Shown here in pieces: positions 36,889 through 46,202 of a stretch of 64,000 bases of DNA. Source of the DNA: Bacteroidales bacterium. Lineage in GTDB: Bacteria > Bacteroidota > Bacteroidia > Bacteroidales > ML635J-15. The stretch is taken from NCBI GenBank assembly GCA_003249955.1, contig QKHS01000081.1, positions 44,103 to 108,102 of the forward strand, in the 5' to 3' direction. The notes under the pieces are model-generated. The model had not been told where the DNA came from. It searched no databases and saw only the letters and a list, made by a program, of their open reading frames with translations. Made by a program: the position numbers and the translations under genes. Within the stretch, counting starts at the first letter, position 1, and each line of letters opens with the position of its first letter.

Positions 36889-39318
36889 ATGAATATTTCA
36901 TACAATTGGCTTAAGAATTATATTGATATTACTGAAAGTCCTGAGGAACTGGCAGCAATTCTAACCCAAATAGGTCTCGAGACCGGCAGTATAGAGGATT
37001 TTTCATCTGTTAAAGGCGGACTCAAAGGTTTTGTTATAGGCGAAGTCCTCACCTGCATAAAACATCCTAATGCCGACAAACTCAGTCTCACAACTGTTAA
37101 CATCGGCGAAGCAGAAGCCCTTAATATTGTTTGCGGGGCACCTAATGTTGCTGCAGGTCAGAAAGTAGTTGTGGCTACTGTCGGAACAATTATTTATTCC
37201 GATCAGGGTTCTTTCGAAATAAAAAGAGCAAAAATCAGAGGTGAAGAATCTGTTGGTATGATTTGCGCTGAAGATGAAATGGGCATAGGAACATCACATG
37301 CCGGCATAATGGTTTTACCTAAGGATACTGTTCCCGGAACTCCTGCATCGGAATACTTCAAAATTGAAAATGATATAGTAATGGAGGTTGACCTCACTCC
37401 TAACCGCATTGATGCAGCAAGTCATATAGGTGTTGCCCGGGATATTGCAGCTTATAAAAATATAACTTACAGATTTCCGGATGTTTCTTCCTTCAAAGTA
37501 TCAAAAAACACTTATAAAATTGATGTAGAAGTTGCAAACCAAGATGCATGTCCGCGATACTCAGGTATTTGTATGGATAATGTTAAAGTTGCAGAGTCGC
37601 CGGAATGGCTCAAAAACAGATTAAAAGCAATAGGGCTTAACCCGATTAACAATATAGTTGACATCACCAACTTTGTACTTCACGAAACGGGTCATCCTTT
37701 GCATGCATTTGACGGAGATAAAATTGCCGGAAACAAGATAATTGTAAAACCGGTTACTGAAAACACGGCTTTTGTAACACTTGACGGCATTGAAAGAAAA
37801 CTGAAATCAAAAGATCTGATGATTTGCAACAACGAAGTTCCTATGTGTATTGCAGGAGTTTTCGGTGGTATTGATGCAGGAATTTCAGATTCTACAAATA
37901 AAATATTTATTGAATCTGCTTATTTTAATCCGACATGGGTTCGTAAAACTGCAAAAACACATGGAATATCAACAGATTCTTCATTCAGATTTGAAAGAGG
38001 TGCCGATATAAATATGACATTATATGCCGCAAAACGTGCTGCTACTCTTATTGAAATGATCGGAGCCGGAGAAATCGCTTCCGGAATTATAGATATTTAC
38101 CCTCAGATTGCTGATAACAAGAAAGTTAAATTTAATTACAGCAGATGTAAAAGACTTATCGGTAAGGAAATTCCGAAAAATGAAATAGACAGAATAATAG
38201 ACGCTCTTGAAATCAAAATAATTGAAAGAAATGAAGATGATCTGTTATTGGAAATCCCGTCATACAGAGTAGATGTTTACCGTGAAGCCGATGTGGTTGA
38301 AGATATTTTAAGAATTTATGGTTATAACAACGTTGAGGTACCTGAGAAAATCTCAATTTCAATAAATAATTCCGAAAGGCCTGACAGGGAAAAACTTGTG
38401 AATATTGTTTCTGATTTACTGGCTTCGCTGGGATATAATGAAATAATGTGTAATTCTCTTATAAATGCAAACCTATTCACCAGTGAAGATGAAAAAAACA
38501 TTGTTAAACTGCACAACCCGTTAAGCAATGATTTAAGTGTAATGCGCCCCTCTCCTATTTACGGAGGCCTGGAAAGTATTGCATATAATATTAACCGCAA
38601 AACTTCTGACATAAAATTCTTTGAATTCGGCAGAACTTATCATGCTAATCAGGACATACCTGAAATATCTGATATAAAGAGATATTATGAATCTAAATTC
38701 CTTGGCATATGGATAAGCGGTAAAAGAAATACACTAAACTGGAATCTTAAAGATAATCCTACTGATTTCTTTTTTCTGAAATCGCATATCAATGTTCTGT
38801 TTTCAAAACTGAATATAAATATTGAAAGTCTTGATTCTGAAGTTTATTCAGATTCAAAATTTGCCTATGCTCAGAAATTCGGTTCAAATAATTCTGTTTT
38901 ATGCACTGCAGGACTATTGAGTTCTGAGTTAGCAAAAAAGTTTGACATACCTCAGGATGTATTTTATGCTGAAATTAACTGGGACTTAGTAATAAAACTT
39001 GTAAGAGAAAATGAAATTAAATATGTTCCGGTTTCTAAATTCCCAAAAGTAAAGCGTGATCTTGCGTTATTAATAGACAAATCCGTTACTTATAAGCAAT
39101 TGACAGAAATAGCTTTTAACACAGAAAAATCATTGCTAACGGGAGTAAATCTTTTTGATGTTTACGAAGGTAAAAACCTTGAGCCGGGAAAAGTTTCATA
39201 TGCTTTGAGTTTTATACTTGAAGACAAAGAAAAAACTATGACCGATAAACAAATTGAAAAGACAATGGAAAAACTGGTAAAGGCATTTGAAAATCAGGCC
39301 GGAGCAAAAATCAGATAA
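36889..39318 (+). CDS. pheT: Phenylalanine-tRNA ligase beta subunit
   Basis: 809 residues, near the usual ~800. It charges tRNA-Phe together with PheS, which is not in this window. Domains in order are the tRNA-binding EMAP-like domain (about 40-150; L-T-C-I-K-H-P-N-A-D-K-L), the B3/B4 editing region (about 210-395; D-F-V-L-H-E-T-G-H-P-type segment, H-A-F-D), B5 (about 405-475), the catalytic-like core and a C-terminal ferredoxin-fold anticodon-binding domain from about 715 (V-S-K-F-P-K-V-K-R-D-L-A-L). It stands alone, with its own promoter candidate and a strong terminator. Confidence 0.97.
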   Translation: MNISYNWLKNYIDITESPEELAAILTQIGLETGSIEDFSSVKGGLKGFVIGEVLTCIKHPNADKLSLTTVNIGEAEALNIVCGAPNVAAGQKVVVATVGTIIYSDQGSFEIKRAKIRGEESVGMICAEDEMGIGTSHAGIMVLPKDTVPGTPASEYFKIENDIVMEVDLTPNRIDAASHIGVARDIAAYKNITYRFPDVSSFKVSKNTYKIDVEVANQDACPRYSGICMDNVKVAESPEWLKNRLKAIGLNPINNIVDITNFVLHETGHPLHAFDGDKIAGNKIIVKPVTENTAFVTLDGIERKLKSKDLMICNNEVPMCIAGVFGGIDAGISDSTNKIFIESAYFNPTWVRKTAKTHGISTDSSFRFERGADINMTLYAAKRAATLIEMIGAGEIASGIIDIYPQIADNKKVKFNYSRCKRLIGKEIPKNEIDRIIDALEIKIIERNEDDLLLEIPSYRVDVYREADVVEDILRIYGYNNVEVPEKISISINNSERPDREKLVNIVSDLLASLGYNEIMCNSLINANLFTSEDEKNIVKLHNPLSNDLSVMRPSPIYGGLESIAYNINRKTSDIKFFEFGRTYHANQDIPEISDIKRYYESKFLGIWISGKRNTLNWNLKDNPTDFFFLKSHINVLFSKLNINIESLDSEVYSDSKFAYAQKFGSNNSVLCTAGLLSSELAKKFDIPQDVFYAEINWDLVIKLVRENEIKYVPVSKFPKVKRDLALLIDKSVTYKQLTEIAFNTEKSLLTGVNLFDVYEGKNLEPGKVSYALSFILEDKEKTMTDKQIEKTMEKLVKAFENQAGAKIR

Positions 39319-39333
39319 CAGGTTTAACTAAAT

Positions 39334-39372
39334 ACATAAAAAAAGCAGGAATAATTCCTGCTTTTTTTATGT
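39334..39372. terminator. Bidirectional rho-independent terminator after pheT
   Basis: ACATAAAAAAAGCAGGAAT pairs with its complement ending TTTTTTTATGT across a minimal loop. It lies between two convergent genes. The stem is the same A7-GCAGG/CCTGC-T7 as two other terminators in the window. Confidence 0.9.
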
Positions 39373-39383
39373 TATCTGGTATT

Positions 39384-40415
39384 TCAATTTGTAGTTGATG
39401 ATGTGTAATAAGGATCGTAACGATTTGCAAAACCGAGATCTTTGGTGTATATTCCTCTGCTGATAGAGTCCAGAGACCTGCTTCCCAAAGGTTTTATTAT
39501 GCTAGAATTAAACCTGCTTGCGAAAAGCCCGTAACCTCCTTCCAGATTTGTGAATGAAGGTTTCTCCTGTACCAACCCGTTAGACGGTGCAGTAACTTCC
39601 ATATAAGTAACATAATTCTCATCTGCAGCTGCCAGATTAAATTCAATACTGTTAGGCATTTTAACCAGTCTCTTTATGCTATCGCCGGCAGGTTTAATCG
39701 AAGCCGACAACAGATTATAAAAAGCAAGCACTGAAAATCTTCCTGTAACTTTAGTTGCCGCATCAGTAGTTTTATATTCTTTTCCCTGATCCCAGACTAT
39801 CGACTTACAGACATCCGAAGTATCTCCATTAATAATTTCAAGATAATTAAAAACAATTGACATTTGAAACACTTTGGCATTATTCCCATTGTAATATTCA
39901 TACAGCCCATTACCATTATAATTGTATATTTCAACTACAGGCATCCCGCTGGTCGGACTTGTTATTGACACATCGTCAATCAACTTCGTTTCTGCTTTTA
40001 CAGTATGTTCTCCGTTATTTATGCTTACAACCAGTTCGTAAGTTGCATCAACATCCATGTTCATCTCTTTTACCCAAATCGTATTTTTATCAGAGGCAAA
40101 ATATCCATCCTCTTTCTGAATAGTGTCAACAGCATCAAAGACCCATGATCTTGAAATGTAGCCGTTTTTATGCTCATTAATAACAACATTTACACTTTCA
40201 TAAAACAAAGAGTCGCTTACCTGTGCCATTACAGAAGCCGGCAAAGGACCTAAAAAACTTTTATTGACTTTTACATACTGAAATTCTGAAGAATGGTCAA
40301 GAACACAATAAACTATAGGAATATCATTCCATTCGCCATTAACCTCAACATCGGTACTGCAGGAAGAAATGAAAATTGAAATTAAAGCGAGGAATATTAA
40401 AGTAATATAATTCAT
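39384..40415 (-). CDS. Lipoprotein, DUF4249-like
   Basis: 343 residues. Lipoprotein signal with I-S-S-C (Cys19). The segment I-V-Y-C-V-L-D-H and Y-V-K-V-N-K-S-F-L-G near the N-terminus, a Y-E-L-V-V strand in the middle and G-G-Y-G-L-F-A-S-R near the C-terminus resemble DUF4249 outer-membrane lipoproteins, which often sit beside TonB receptors. No receptor gene is next to it here. Function unknown. Confidence 0.7.
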   Translation of the reverse strand: MNYITLIFLALISIFISSCSTDVEVNGEWNDIPIVYCVLDHSSEFQYVKVNKSFLGPLPASVMAQVSDSLFYESVNVVINEHKNGYISRSWVFDAVDTIQKEDGYFASDKNTIWVKEMNMDVDATYELVVSINNGEHTVKAETKLIDDVSITSPTSGMPVVEIYNYNGNGLYEYYNGNNAKVFQMSIVFNYLEIINGDTSDVCKSIVWDQGKEYKTTDAATKVTGRFSVLAFYNLLSASIKPAGDSIKRLVKMPNSIEFNLAAADENYVTYMEVTAPSNGLVQEKPSFTNLEGGYGLFASRFNSSIIKPLGSRSLDSISRGIYTKDLGFANRYDPYYTSSTTN

Positions 40416-40420
40416 CTTAT

Positions 40421-40428
40421 TATCTTTG
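40421..40428 (+). promoter_or_regulatory. Candidate -7 element of panB
   Basis: TATCTTTG (TAnnTTTG), 54 bases before the panB start codon. The -33 element is weak. Confidence 0.35.
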
Positions 40429-40482
40429 CGTTAAATTAAAAGTCAAAATTAAAAAAATATTTGGCAATTAAAAAATAAAAAA

Positions 40483-41295
40483 ATGTCAGTACACAAAGAA
40501 GTTCGCAAAATTACCACTCATGTCCTTTTAGAAATGAAGCGCAATAAGAAAAAAATTGCAATGCTAACTGCCTACGATTACAGTATGGCTAAAATTCTGG
40601 ACAGTACCGGAATAGATGTGATTCTGGTCGGAGACTCTGCCTCTAACGTTATGGCTGGTTATGAATCAACACTTCCTATTACACTTGACATGATGATTTA
40701 TCATGCCGCATCGGTAGTTCGTGGAGTAAACCGCGCACTGGTTGTTGTTGATTTACCTTTCGGCACTTACCAAAGCAATTCAAAACTTGCGTTATCATCG
40801 GCTATACGAATAATGAAAGAGACCGGTGCCGCAGCAGTAAAAATTGAAGGTGGCGAAGAAGTTAAAGATTCTGTTAAAAGAATTCTGTCTGCCGGAATTC
40901 CCGTTATGGGACATTTGGGGCTTATGCCGCAGAGCATTCATAAATTCGGAACTTACGTTGTTCGGGCAAAAGAAGAAGAAGAAGCATCAAAGCTTATTTC
41001 GGATGCTCATCTTTTGGAAGATTTGGGCTGTTTTGCTATTGTCCTTGAAAAAATCCCGGCCAGTCTTGCTTCTCAGATAGCATCTGAAATTAAAATACCT
41101 ATCATAGGAATAGGTGCCGGCAGCGTTGATGGCCAGGTATTGGTATTGCACGATATGCTTGGTATTACCCAGGAATTTTCTCCAAGATTTTTACGCCGAT
41201 ATGCAAGCCTTGATAAAATTATCGGAGACGCTGTAGTAAAATATATTGAAGATGTTAAAAACTGTGATTTCCCTGATAAAACAGAGCAATATTAG
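40483..41295 (+). CDS. panB: 3-methyl-2-oxobutanoate hydroxymethyltransferase
   Basis: 270 residues, typical length. It transfers a hydroxymethyl group from methylene-THF to ketoisovalerate, the first step of pantothenate synthesis. Diagnostic segments: M-L-T-A-Y-D-Y near the N-terminus, V-G-D-S-A-S-N-V with the Mg-binding Asp, D-L-P-F-G-T-Y, V-K-I-E-G-G-E and G-H-L-G-L-M-P-Q-S, and G-I-G-A-G near the C-terminus. A pseudouridine synthase gene follows after 24 bases. Confidence 0.97.
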   Translation: MSVHKEVRKITTHVLLEMKRNKKKIAMLTAYDYSMAKILDSTGIDVILVGDSASNVMAGYESTLPITLDMMIYHAASVVRGVNRALVVVDLPFGTYQSNSKLALSSAIRIMKETGAAAVKIEGGEEVKDSVKRILSAGIPVMGHLGLMPQSIHKFGTYVVRAKEEEEASKLISDAHLLEDLGCFAIVLEKIPASLASQIASEIKIPIIGIGAGSVDGQVLVLHDMLGITQEFSPRFLRRYASLDKIIGDAVVKYIEDVKNCDFPDKTEQY

Positions 41296-41319
41296 CAAGT
41301 TCCTTCTGAAAAAACAATT

Positions 41320-41997
41320 ATGGAGTTTCCCGAAATATTATACGAAGATAATCACATCATTGCTGTTAATAAAAAAGCCGGACAAATTGTTCAGGGCGAT
41401 AAAACAGGAGACATTCCACTCTCTGAAACAGTTAAACAATACATTAAGCAAAAATACAATAAACCCGGTGAAGTATATATAGGTGTTACCCACAGACTGG
41501 ACAGGCCTGTAAGCGGGGTTATTCTGTTTGCAAGAACCAGTAAAGCTCTTACCCGCCTTAATGAACTTTTCCGGACCAAAGAAGCAAAAAAAACATACCT
41601 TGCAATTTGTTCCAACAAACCTCCCAAAGATAGTGACAGATTAACCGGAAATATCTTCCGTAACACAAAACAAAACAAATCATATATGCGGGAAAAAGAA
41701 TCCGCAGAAACAAAGTCTGCAATACTTGATTATAAAGTTATTGCCAAATCAGAAAGATATTATTTATTACAAATTAATCTCCATACAGGACGGCATCATC
41801 AGATACGCTGCCAGTTGGCACATATGGGTTGCCCTATACGTGGCGACCTTAAATACGGATATGTGCGCTCAAATGACAATGGCGGAATTAACCTGCATGC
41901 TTCTGAAATAAGTTTTATTCACCCTGTAAAAAAGGAACTTCTTACAATTAAAGCTCCATTGCCTGACGAGAAAATATGGAAGATTTTTGAATTATAA
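41320..41997 (+). CDS. RluA-family RNA pseudouridine synthase
   Basis: 225 residues. The catalytic motif H-R-L-D-R-P-V-S-G has its Asp at residue 61; further RluA-family segments are A-L-T-R-L-N-E-L-F-R, K-T-Y-L-A-I, the L-H-T-G-R-H-H-Q-I-R segment and G-C-P-I-R-G-D. No S4 domain is present. The exact rRNA or tRNA target cannot be told from sequence. Probably co-transcribed with panB. Confidence 0.93.
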   Translation: MEFPEILYEDNHIIAVNKKAGQIVQGDKTGDIPLSETVKQYIKQKYNKPGEVYIGVTHRLDRPVSGVILFARTSKALTRLNELFRTKEAKKTYLAICSNKPPKDSDRLTGNIFRNTKQNKSYMREKESAETKSAILDYKVIAKSERYYLLQINLHTGRHHQIRCQLAHMGCPIRGDLKYGYVRSNDNGGINLHASEISFIHPVKKELLTIKAPLPDEKIWKIFEL

Positions 41998-42112
41998 AAT
42001 TCATTTTTTTCTGCTTTTCTTACAATCTTAAATGTATAACTATAGTTACTTAATGTATCATTTCTAAAATATTTCTTGATTTTTTATTTACATTTGTTCC
42101 AAAACTGATTAA

Positions 42113-43456
42113 ATGTTGATGGAATACAAATCTTATAACCTTACAAATTACAAAACCAACAAAATTTTAAAAAATTTACCTCAGGAAGCAAAAGAAAGTA
42201 TCGAAGTAGTTGGAAATGTCTTACCTTTTAAAGCCAATAATTATATAATTAATGAACTTATAGACTGGGATAATTATATTGATGATCCTCTCTTTCACCT
42301 TTGTTTTCCTCAAAAAGAAATGCTTAGAGAAAACCACTATAATATGGTAAAAGAGGCTTTGCATAACGGAAGCTCTGCCGAAGAAGTATTTAATGTTTGT
42401 AATGCTATAAGGAGCGAATTAAATCCGCATCCGTCCGGACAACAGTGTTTAAACGTCCCGTTTTTTAACGGGAACAGATTAAACGGAGTTCAGCACAAAT
42501 ATCGTGAAACTGTTTTATTTTTCCCTGGTTCGGGCCAGACATGTCATGCTTATTGCAGTTTTTGCTTCAGGTGGCCTCAGTTTGTAGGGAAAAAGTCATT
42601 AAGATTTGCTGGTAAAGAATCTCACGATTTAATAAAATATCTGAAAGTCCATAAAGAAGTTACCGACATATTATTCACCGGTGGTGATCCGATGACAATG
42701 TCGGCCAATGTTTTCTCCAAATATCTTAACCCGGTGTTGGACAGTTTGGCAGAAACCAATATTCAGACCATAAGAATAGGCACTAAAGCATTATCATTCT
42801 GGCCATACAGATTTGTTACAGATAAGGACTCTGAAGATATGCTCAGGATATTCGAATCAATTGTAAAAAAAGGGATAAATCTTGCTATTATGGCACACTT
42901 TAACCATCCCCGGGAATTAGATACAAATATTGTAAAAGAGGCTATTCTGAAAATAAGAAGTACCGGAGCTCAAATCAGGACTCAATCTCCGGTTTTCAAA
43001 CACATTAATAACGATCCTTTACTATGGGCTGAAATGTGGAGAAAACAGGTAAATCTTAATTGCATACCATATTATATGTTCATGGCCAGAGATACAGGAG
43101 CAAAAGAATATTTTGAAATTTCAATTTCGGAAGCACACCGCATTTTTAAAGAAGCCTACTCTTCGGTAAGCGGCATTTGTCGTACAGTAAGAGGCCCAAG
43201 CATGTCATGTACCCCGGGAAAAGTAATGGTTTCGGGTATTTCTGAAATCCACAACGAAAAAGTTTTTGTTTTAAGATTTATTCAGGCACGTAATTCTGAT
43301 TGGGTTGCAAAACCTTTCTTTGCGAAATACGATGAAAATGCAAGCTGGATAAATGAGTTAAAGCCTGCTTTCAGTGATAAGTTTTTCTTTGAAGATGAAA
43401 TGGCTGAAATTTACCACAGTAAACTTACAGACTGCGAAGAAAATAAATTTGAGTAA
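42113..43456 (+). CDS. KamA-family radical SAM protein (lysine 2,3-aminomutase-like)
   Basis: 447 residues. The radical SAM cluster motif is C-H-A-Y-C-S-F-C (Cys144, 148, 151), preceded by P-G-S-G-Q-T. G-G-D-P-M-T-M-S, typical of the aminomutase family, follows. Near the C-terminus a short T-P-G-K-V segment may hold the PLP-binding lysine, but the usual P-G-G-G-G-K motif is not present. It may be an amino-acid aminomutase or a diverged relative such as an EpmB-like enzyme. A TACATTTG -7-like element lies at 42089-42096. The ATG at 42113 is used; Met3 is an alternative. Confidence 0.85.
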   Translation: MLMEYKSYNLTNYKTNKILKNLPQEAKESIEVVGNVLPFKANNYIINELIDWDNYIDDPLFHLCFPQKEMLRENHYNMVKEALHNGSSAEEVFNVCNAIRSELNPHPSGQQCLNVPFFNGNRLNGVQHKYRETVLFFPGSGQTCHAYCSFCFRWPQFVGKKSLRFAGKESHDLIKYLKVHKEVTDILFTGGDPMTMSANVFSKYLNPVLDSLAETNIQTIRIGTKALSFWPYRFVTDKDSEDMLRIFESIVKKGINLAIMAHFNHPRELDTNIVKEAILKIRSTGAQIRTQSPVFKHINNDPLLWAEMWRKQVNLNCIPYYMFMARDTGAKEYFEISISEAHRIFKEAYSSVSGICRTVRGPSMSCTPGKVMVSGISEIHNEKVFVLRFIQARNSDWVAKPFFAKYDENASWINELKPAFSDKFFFEDEMAEIYHSKLTDCEENKFE

Positions 43457-43477
43457 TCATTTTATAATTTATGCCAT

Positions 43478-43507
43478 AAAAAAAGCCCCGCATTCACGGG
43501 GCTTTTT
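43478..43507. terminator. Bidirectional rho-independent terminator
   Basis: AAAAGCCCCG, loop CATTCA, CGGGGCTTTTT. It lies between the convergent radical SAM gene and rpsA. Confidence 0.9.
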
Positions 43508-43525
43508 CATAATATTTAAAACAAA

Positions 43526-45445
43526 TTATTTTTGTTTCTTTTCCTGCTGAAGTAATTCTTCTTTTAAAGCTGCAAGATCAGTAACATCACCGATAGTTGT
43601 TTTTTCGATTTTGTCACCCTGAGCTTTGGCTTTTTTAGGAGAAGCTGATTTTTCACCTTTAGCTTGTTTTTCTTCCTGAGCCTGAGCTTTATTTATATCT
43701 TCATGTATTCTTGAGTGAGATACAAAGATTTTCTTAGCATCTTTATTGAATTCAATAACTTTGAATTCGAGTTTCTCATCAATTTTAGCAGGTGTTCCGT
43801 CTTCTTTAACAAGATGTTTAGGAGTAGCGAAACCTTCAACACCATAAGGAAGAGAGATGATAGAACCTTTATCGTTCATTTCTACGATTGTACCTTCGTG
43901 AATTGTATCAACTGTAAAGATAGTTTCGAAAACTTCCCATGGATTTTCTTCGATTTGTTTGTGACCGAGGCTTAAACGACGGTTTTCTTTATCTATTTCC
44001 AGAACAACAACATCTAATTCAGCATTGATAGAAGTAAATTCTGCCGGATGTTTGATTTTCTTTGTCCATGATAAATCAGAAATGTGAACGAGTCCGTCAA
44101 CACCTTCTTCGAGTTCAACAAATACACCAAAATTGGTAAAGTTGCGAACTTTTGAGTGATGTTTTGAACCGATCGGGTATCTCTTTTCAATTTCTTCCCA
44201 TGGATCCGGGTGTAATTGTTTGATACCGAGAGACATTTTGCGTTCTTCGCGATCAAGAGTCAGAATAACAGCATCAACTTCGTCACCAACTTTCATAAAT
44301 TCCTGAGCAGAGCGTAAGTGCTGTGACCATGACATTTCTGAAACGTGGATAAGCCCTTCTACGCCGGTAGCAATTTCTACAAATGCTCCGTAATCAGCAA
44401 GAACAACTACTTTACCCTTAACTTTATCACCTACCTGAAGTGTTTCGCTAAGAGAATCCCATGGATGAGGAGTTAATTGTTTAAGACCTAAAGCAATACG
44501 TTTTTTGTCATCATCAAAGTCGAGGATAACAACCTGAATTTTTGAATCGAGAGTAACGATTTCTTCAGGATGAGTAACTCTTCCCCATGATAAGTCGGTA
44601 ATGTGTATTAAACCATCAACACCGCCGAGGTCGATAAATACTCCGTAGCTTGTAATATTTTTAACAGTACCTTCAAGAACCTGACCTTTTTCAAGTTTTG
44701 AAATAATGTGTTTTTTCTGTTCTTCAAGTTCTGCTTCGATAAGAGCTTTGTGAGAGACAACAACATTTTTGAATTCTTCGTTAATTTTAACAACTTTGAA
44801 TTCCATAGTTTTACCTACAAAAATGTCATAATCACGGATAGGTTTCACGTCAATCTGAGATCCCGGTAAGAATGCTTCGATTCCGAATACGTCAACGATC
44901 ATACCGCCTTTAGTACGGCATTTAATGTAACCTTTAACGATTTCGTCATTATCACATGCTGCATTAACACGCTCCCATGATTTAAGTGATTTAGCTTTTT
45001 TGTGTGATAAAATCAACTGGCCGTCAATACTTTCCATATTTTCAACAAAGACTTCTACTTTGTCGCCTACTTTCATTTCGTTTTCGGTACGGAATTCGTT
45101 AGCGTTGATGATACCTTCTGATTTGTAACCAATGTTTACAACAACTTCACGTTTGTTGATAGCTACAATAGTTCCCATTACAACTTCACCTTCTTCAACT
45201 AATTTAAAGGTATTGTTGTAAAGATCTTCTAATTCAGCACGCTGAGCTTTTGAATAAGACTCATCTCTTTTACCGATTAATTCCCAGTTGAAATCTTCAA
45301 TTGGTTTAATTTCTCCGGTTCTTTTCGGAGCAGCTTCTTTTTTAGGTGCAGTTTTAACTTCTGCTACTACTTCTGTTGTCGGTTCTGAGACCTGAACGTT
45401 TTCAGTTTCTTCATTCAAAATCCCGTTTTTTTCTTGTTCTGTCAT
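43526..45445 (-). CDS. rpsA: 30S ribosomal protein S1
   Basis: 639 residues, somewhat longer than E. coli S1 (557). At least five S1 RNA-binding domains can be followed (repeated G-x-V-x-x-x-x-x-Y-G-x-F-V-x-L and G-L-I/V-H-x-S-D/E-x-S-W segments), with a Lys/Glu-rich N-terminal extension (1-50) and a low-complexity basic tail. S1 helps mRNA binding to the 30S subunit; in Bacteroidota it is essential despite rare Shine-Dalgarno use. A well-spaced promoter lies upstream on the minus strand. Confidence 0.95.
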   Translation of the reverse strand: MTEQEKNGILNEETENVQVSEPTTEVVAEVKTAPKKEAAPKRTGEIKPIEDFNWELIGKRDESYSKAQRAELEDLYNNTFKLVEEGEVVMGTIVAINKREVVVNIGYKSEGIINANEFRTENEMKVGDKVEVFVENMESIDGQLILSHKKAKSLKSWERVNAACDNDEIVKGYIKCRTKGGMIVDVFGIEAFLPGSQIDVKPIRDYDIFVGKTMEFKVVKINEEFKNVVVSHKALIEAELEEQKKHIISKLEKGQVLEGTVKNITSYGVFIDLGGVDGLIHITDLSWGRVTHPEEIVTLDSKIQVVILDFDDDKKRIALGLKQLTPHPWDSLSETLQVGDKVKGKVVVLADYGAFVEIATGVEGLIHVSEMSWSQHLRSAQEFMKVGDEVDAVILTLDREERKMSLGIKQLHPDPWEEIEKRYPIGSKHHSKVRNFTNFGVFVELEEGVDGLVHISDLSWTKKIKHPAEFTSINAELDVVVLEIDKENRRLSLGHKQIEENPWEVFETIFTVDTIHEGTIVEMNDKGSIISLPYGVEGFATPKHLVKEDGTPAKIDEKLEFKVIEFNKDAKKIFVSHSRIHEDINKAQAQEEKQAKGEKSASPKKAKAQGDKIEKTTIGDVTDLAALKEELLQQEKKQK

Positions 45446-45507
45446 GTTTTTTACTTGTTTTTTTCTTTAATTTTGTTGGACATTATGTTAATAAAAATTT
45501 CAAGCTG

Positions 45508-45537
45508 CAAAAGTAGTGTTTTTTTCTTAATTACAAA
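45508..45537 (-). promoter_or_regulatory. rpsA promoter, -33 TTTG and -7 TACTTTTG
   Basis: On the minus strand TTTG (45534-45537) and TACTTTTG (45508-45515) are separated by 18 bases, close to the Bacteroidota sigma-ABfr consensus TTTG-N19-TAnnTTTG. It lies 63 bases before the rpsA start codon. This is the best promoter match seen in the window. Confidence 0.65.
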
Positions 45538-45559
45538 GGTGTTTTATTAAAAATATTTT

Positions 45560-46095
45560 GTCGCACTGACGTTAAGCTACCAAGGTACAAACACTAAGTG
45601 CTCAGCACAGCTAAATACACTTAAAAAATAAATTATAAATCTGGTGCTTTGGGGGCTTTTCCAAGTACACGCTTTGTGGCAATAAAAATAATTAGCCACG
45701 AAAGGACGAAGAAAAGTAAAAAATAAATAATGGATTACAGTGCCTTCGACTACGCTCAGTCACCTGACTATCCGTTGACTGAGCGTAGTCGAAGGCAACA
45801 ATTAAAAGTAAAATTAAACAGCTACGAAAGCACTAAAACACTAAAAAAAAGAATATCCCTTTAGTGTTTTGGTGGCAACATAAAAGTAGCAATAGAATTT
45901 AAATTTAATAGCCACAAAATCACAACCACGAAGTGCTCAGCGTAGCTAAAAGCACAAAAAAAGAATCTCCCTTAGTGTCTTTGTGCCTTAGTGGCAATAA
46001 AAACATGACTTTGTGTCTTCCTGTCTTTGTGGTGATAAAAAAGTAAAAGAAATAAACTTTGTGCTTTAGTGGCGAACACAACAACAAAATATGAA
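45560..46095. repeat. Patch of degenerate dispersed repeats between rpsA and the TonB-like gene
   Basis: This gene-free stretch holds many variants of 'CTTTGTG-x-CTTAGTGGC' (for example 45968-46000, 46010-46040, 46053-46075) and of their complement 'GCCACGAAAG / GCTACGAAAGCAC / GCCACAAAATCAC' (45695, 45829, 45911). A longer direct repeat AAGTGCTCAGC-(AC/GT)-AGCTAAA appears at 45596-45615 and 45931-45950. Such low-identity patches are typical intergenic repeats of Bacteroidota chromosomes. I see no coding potential. Confidence 0.7.
45741..45797. repeat. Long perfect hairpin inside the repeat patch
   Basis: Arms of 21 bases (TGCCTTCGACTACGCTCAGT plus C, and the exact complement at 45777-45797), one further A-T pair inside and a 13-base loop. 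The arm sequence, which contains CTTCGACTACGCTCAG, is a mobile-repeat type found dispersed in many Bacteroidota genomes (from general knowledge). It is not followed by a T-run, so it is not a normal terminator. Confidence 0.85.
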
Positions 46096-46202
46096 TTTTT
46101 CATTAAAAATGTATCTCCCTTCCGTTTTACTAATAAACGGATGTTGAATTCTTTTAAAATTTTAATTTTCAACTCCGTAAATATTAGCTAATTTTGCAAA
46201 AT

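Noticed and set aside
46189..46196. TAATTTTG as a promoter of the TonB-like gene
   Set aside because: It overlaps one possible start codon and lies only 6 bases before the other, so it would require a leaderless or nearly leaderless transcript, and there is no -33 element at correct distance.
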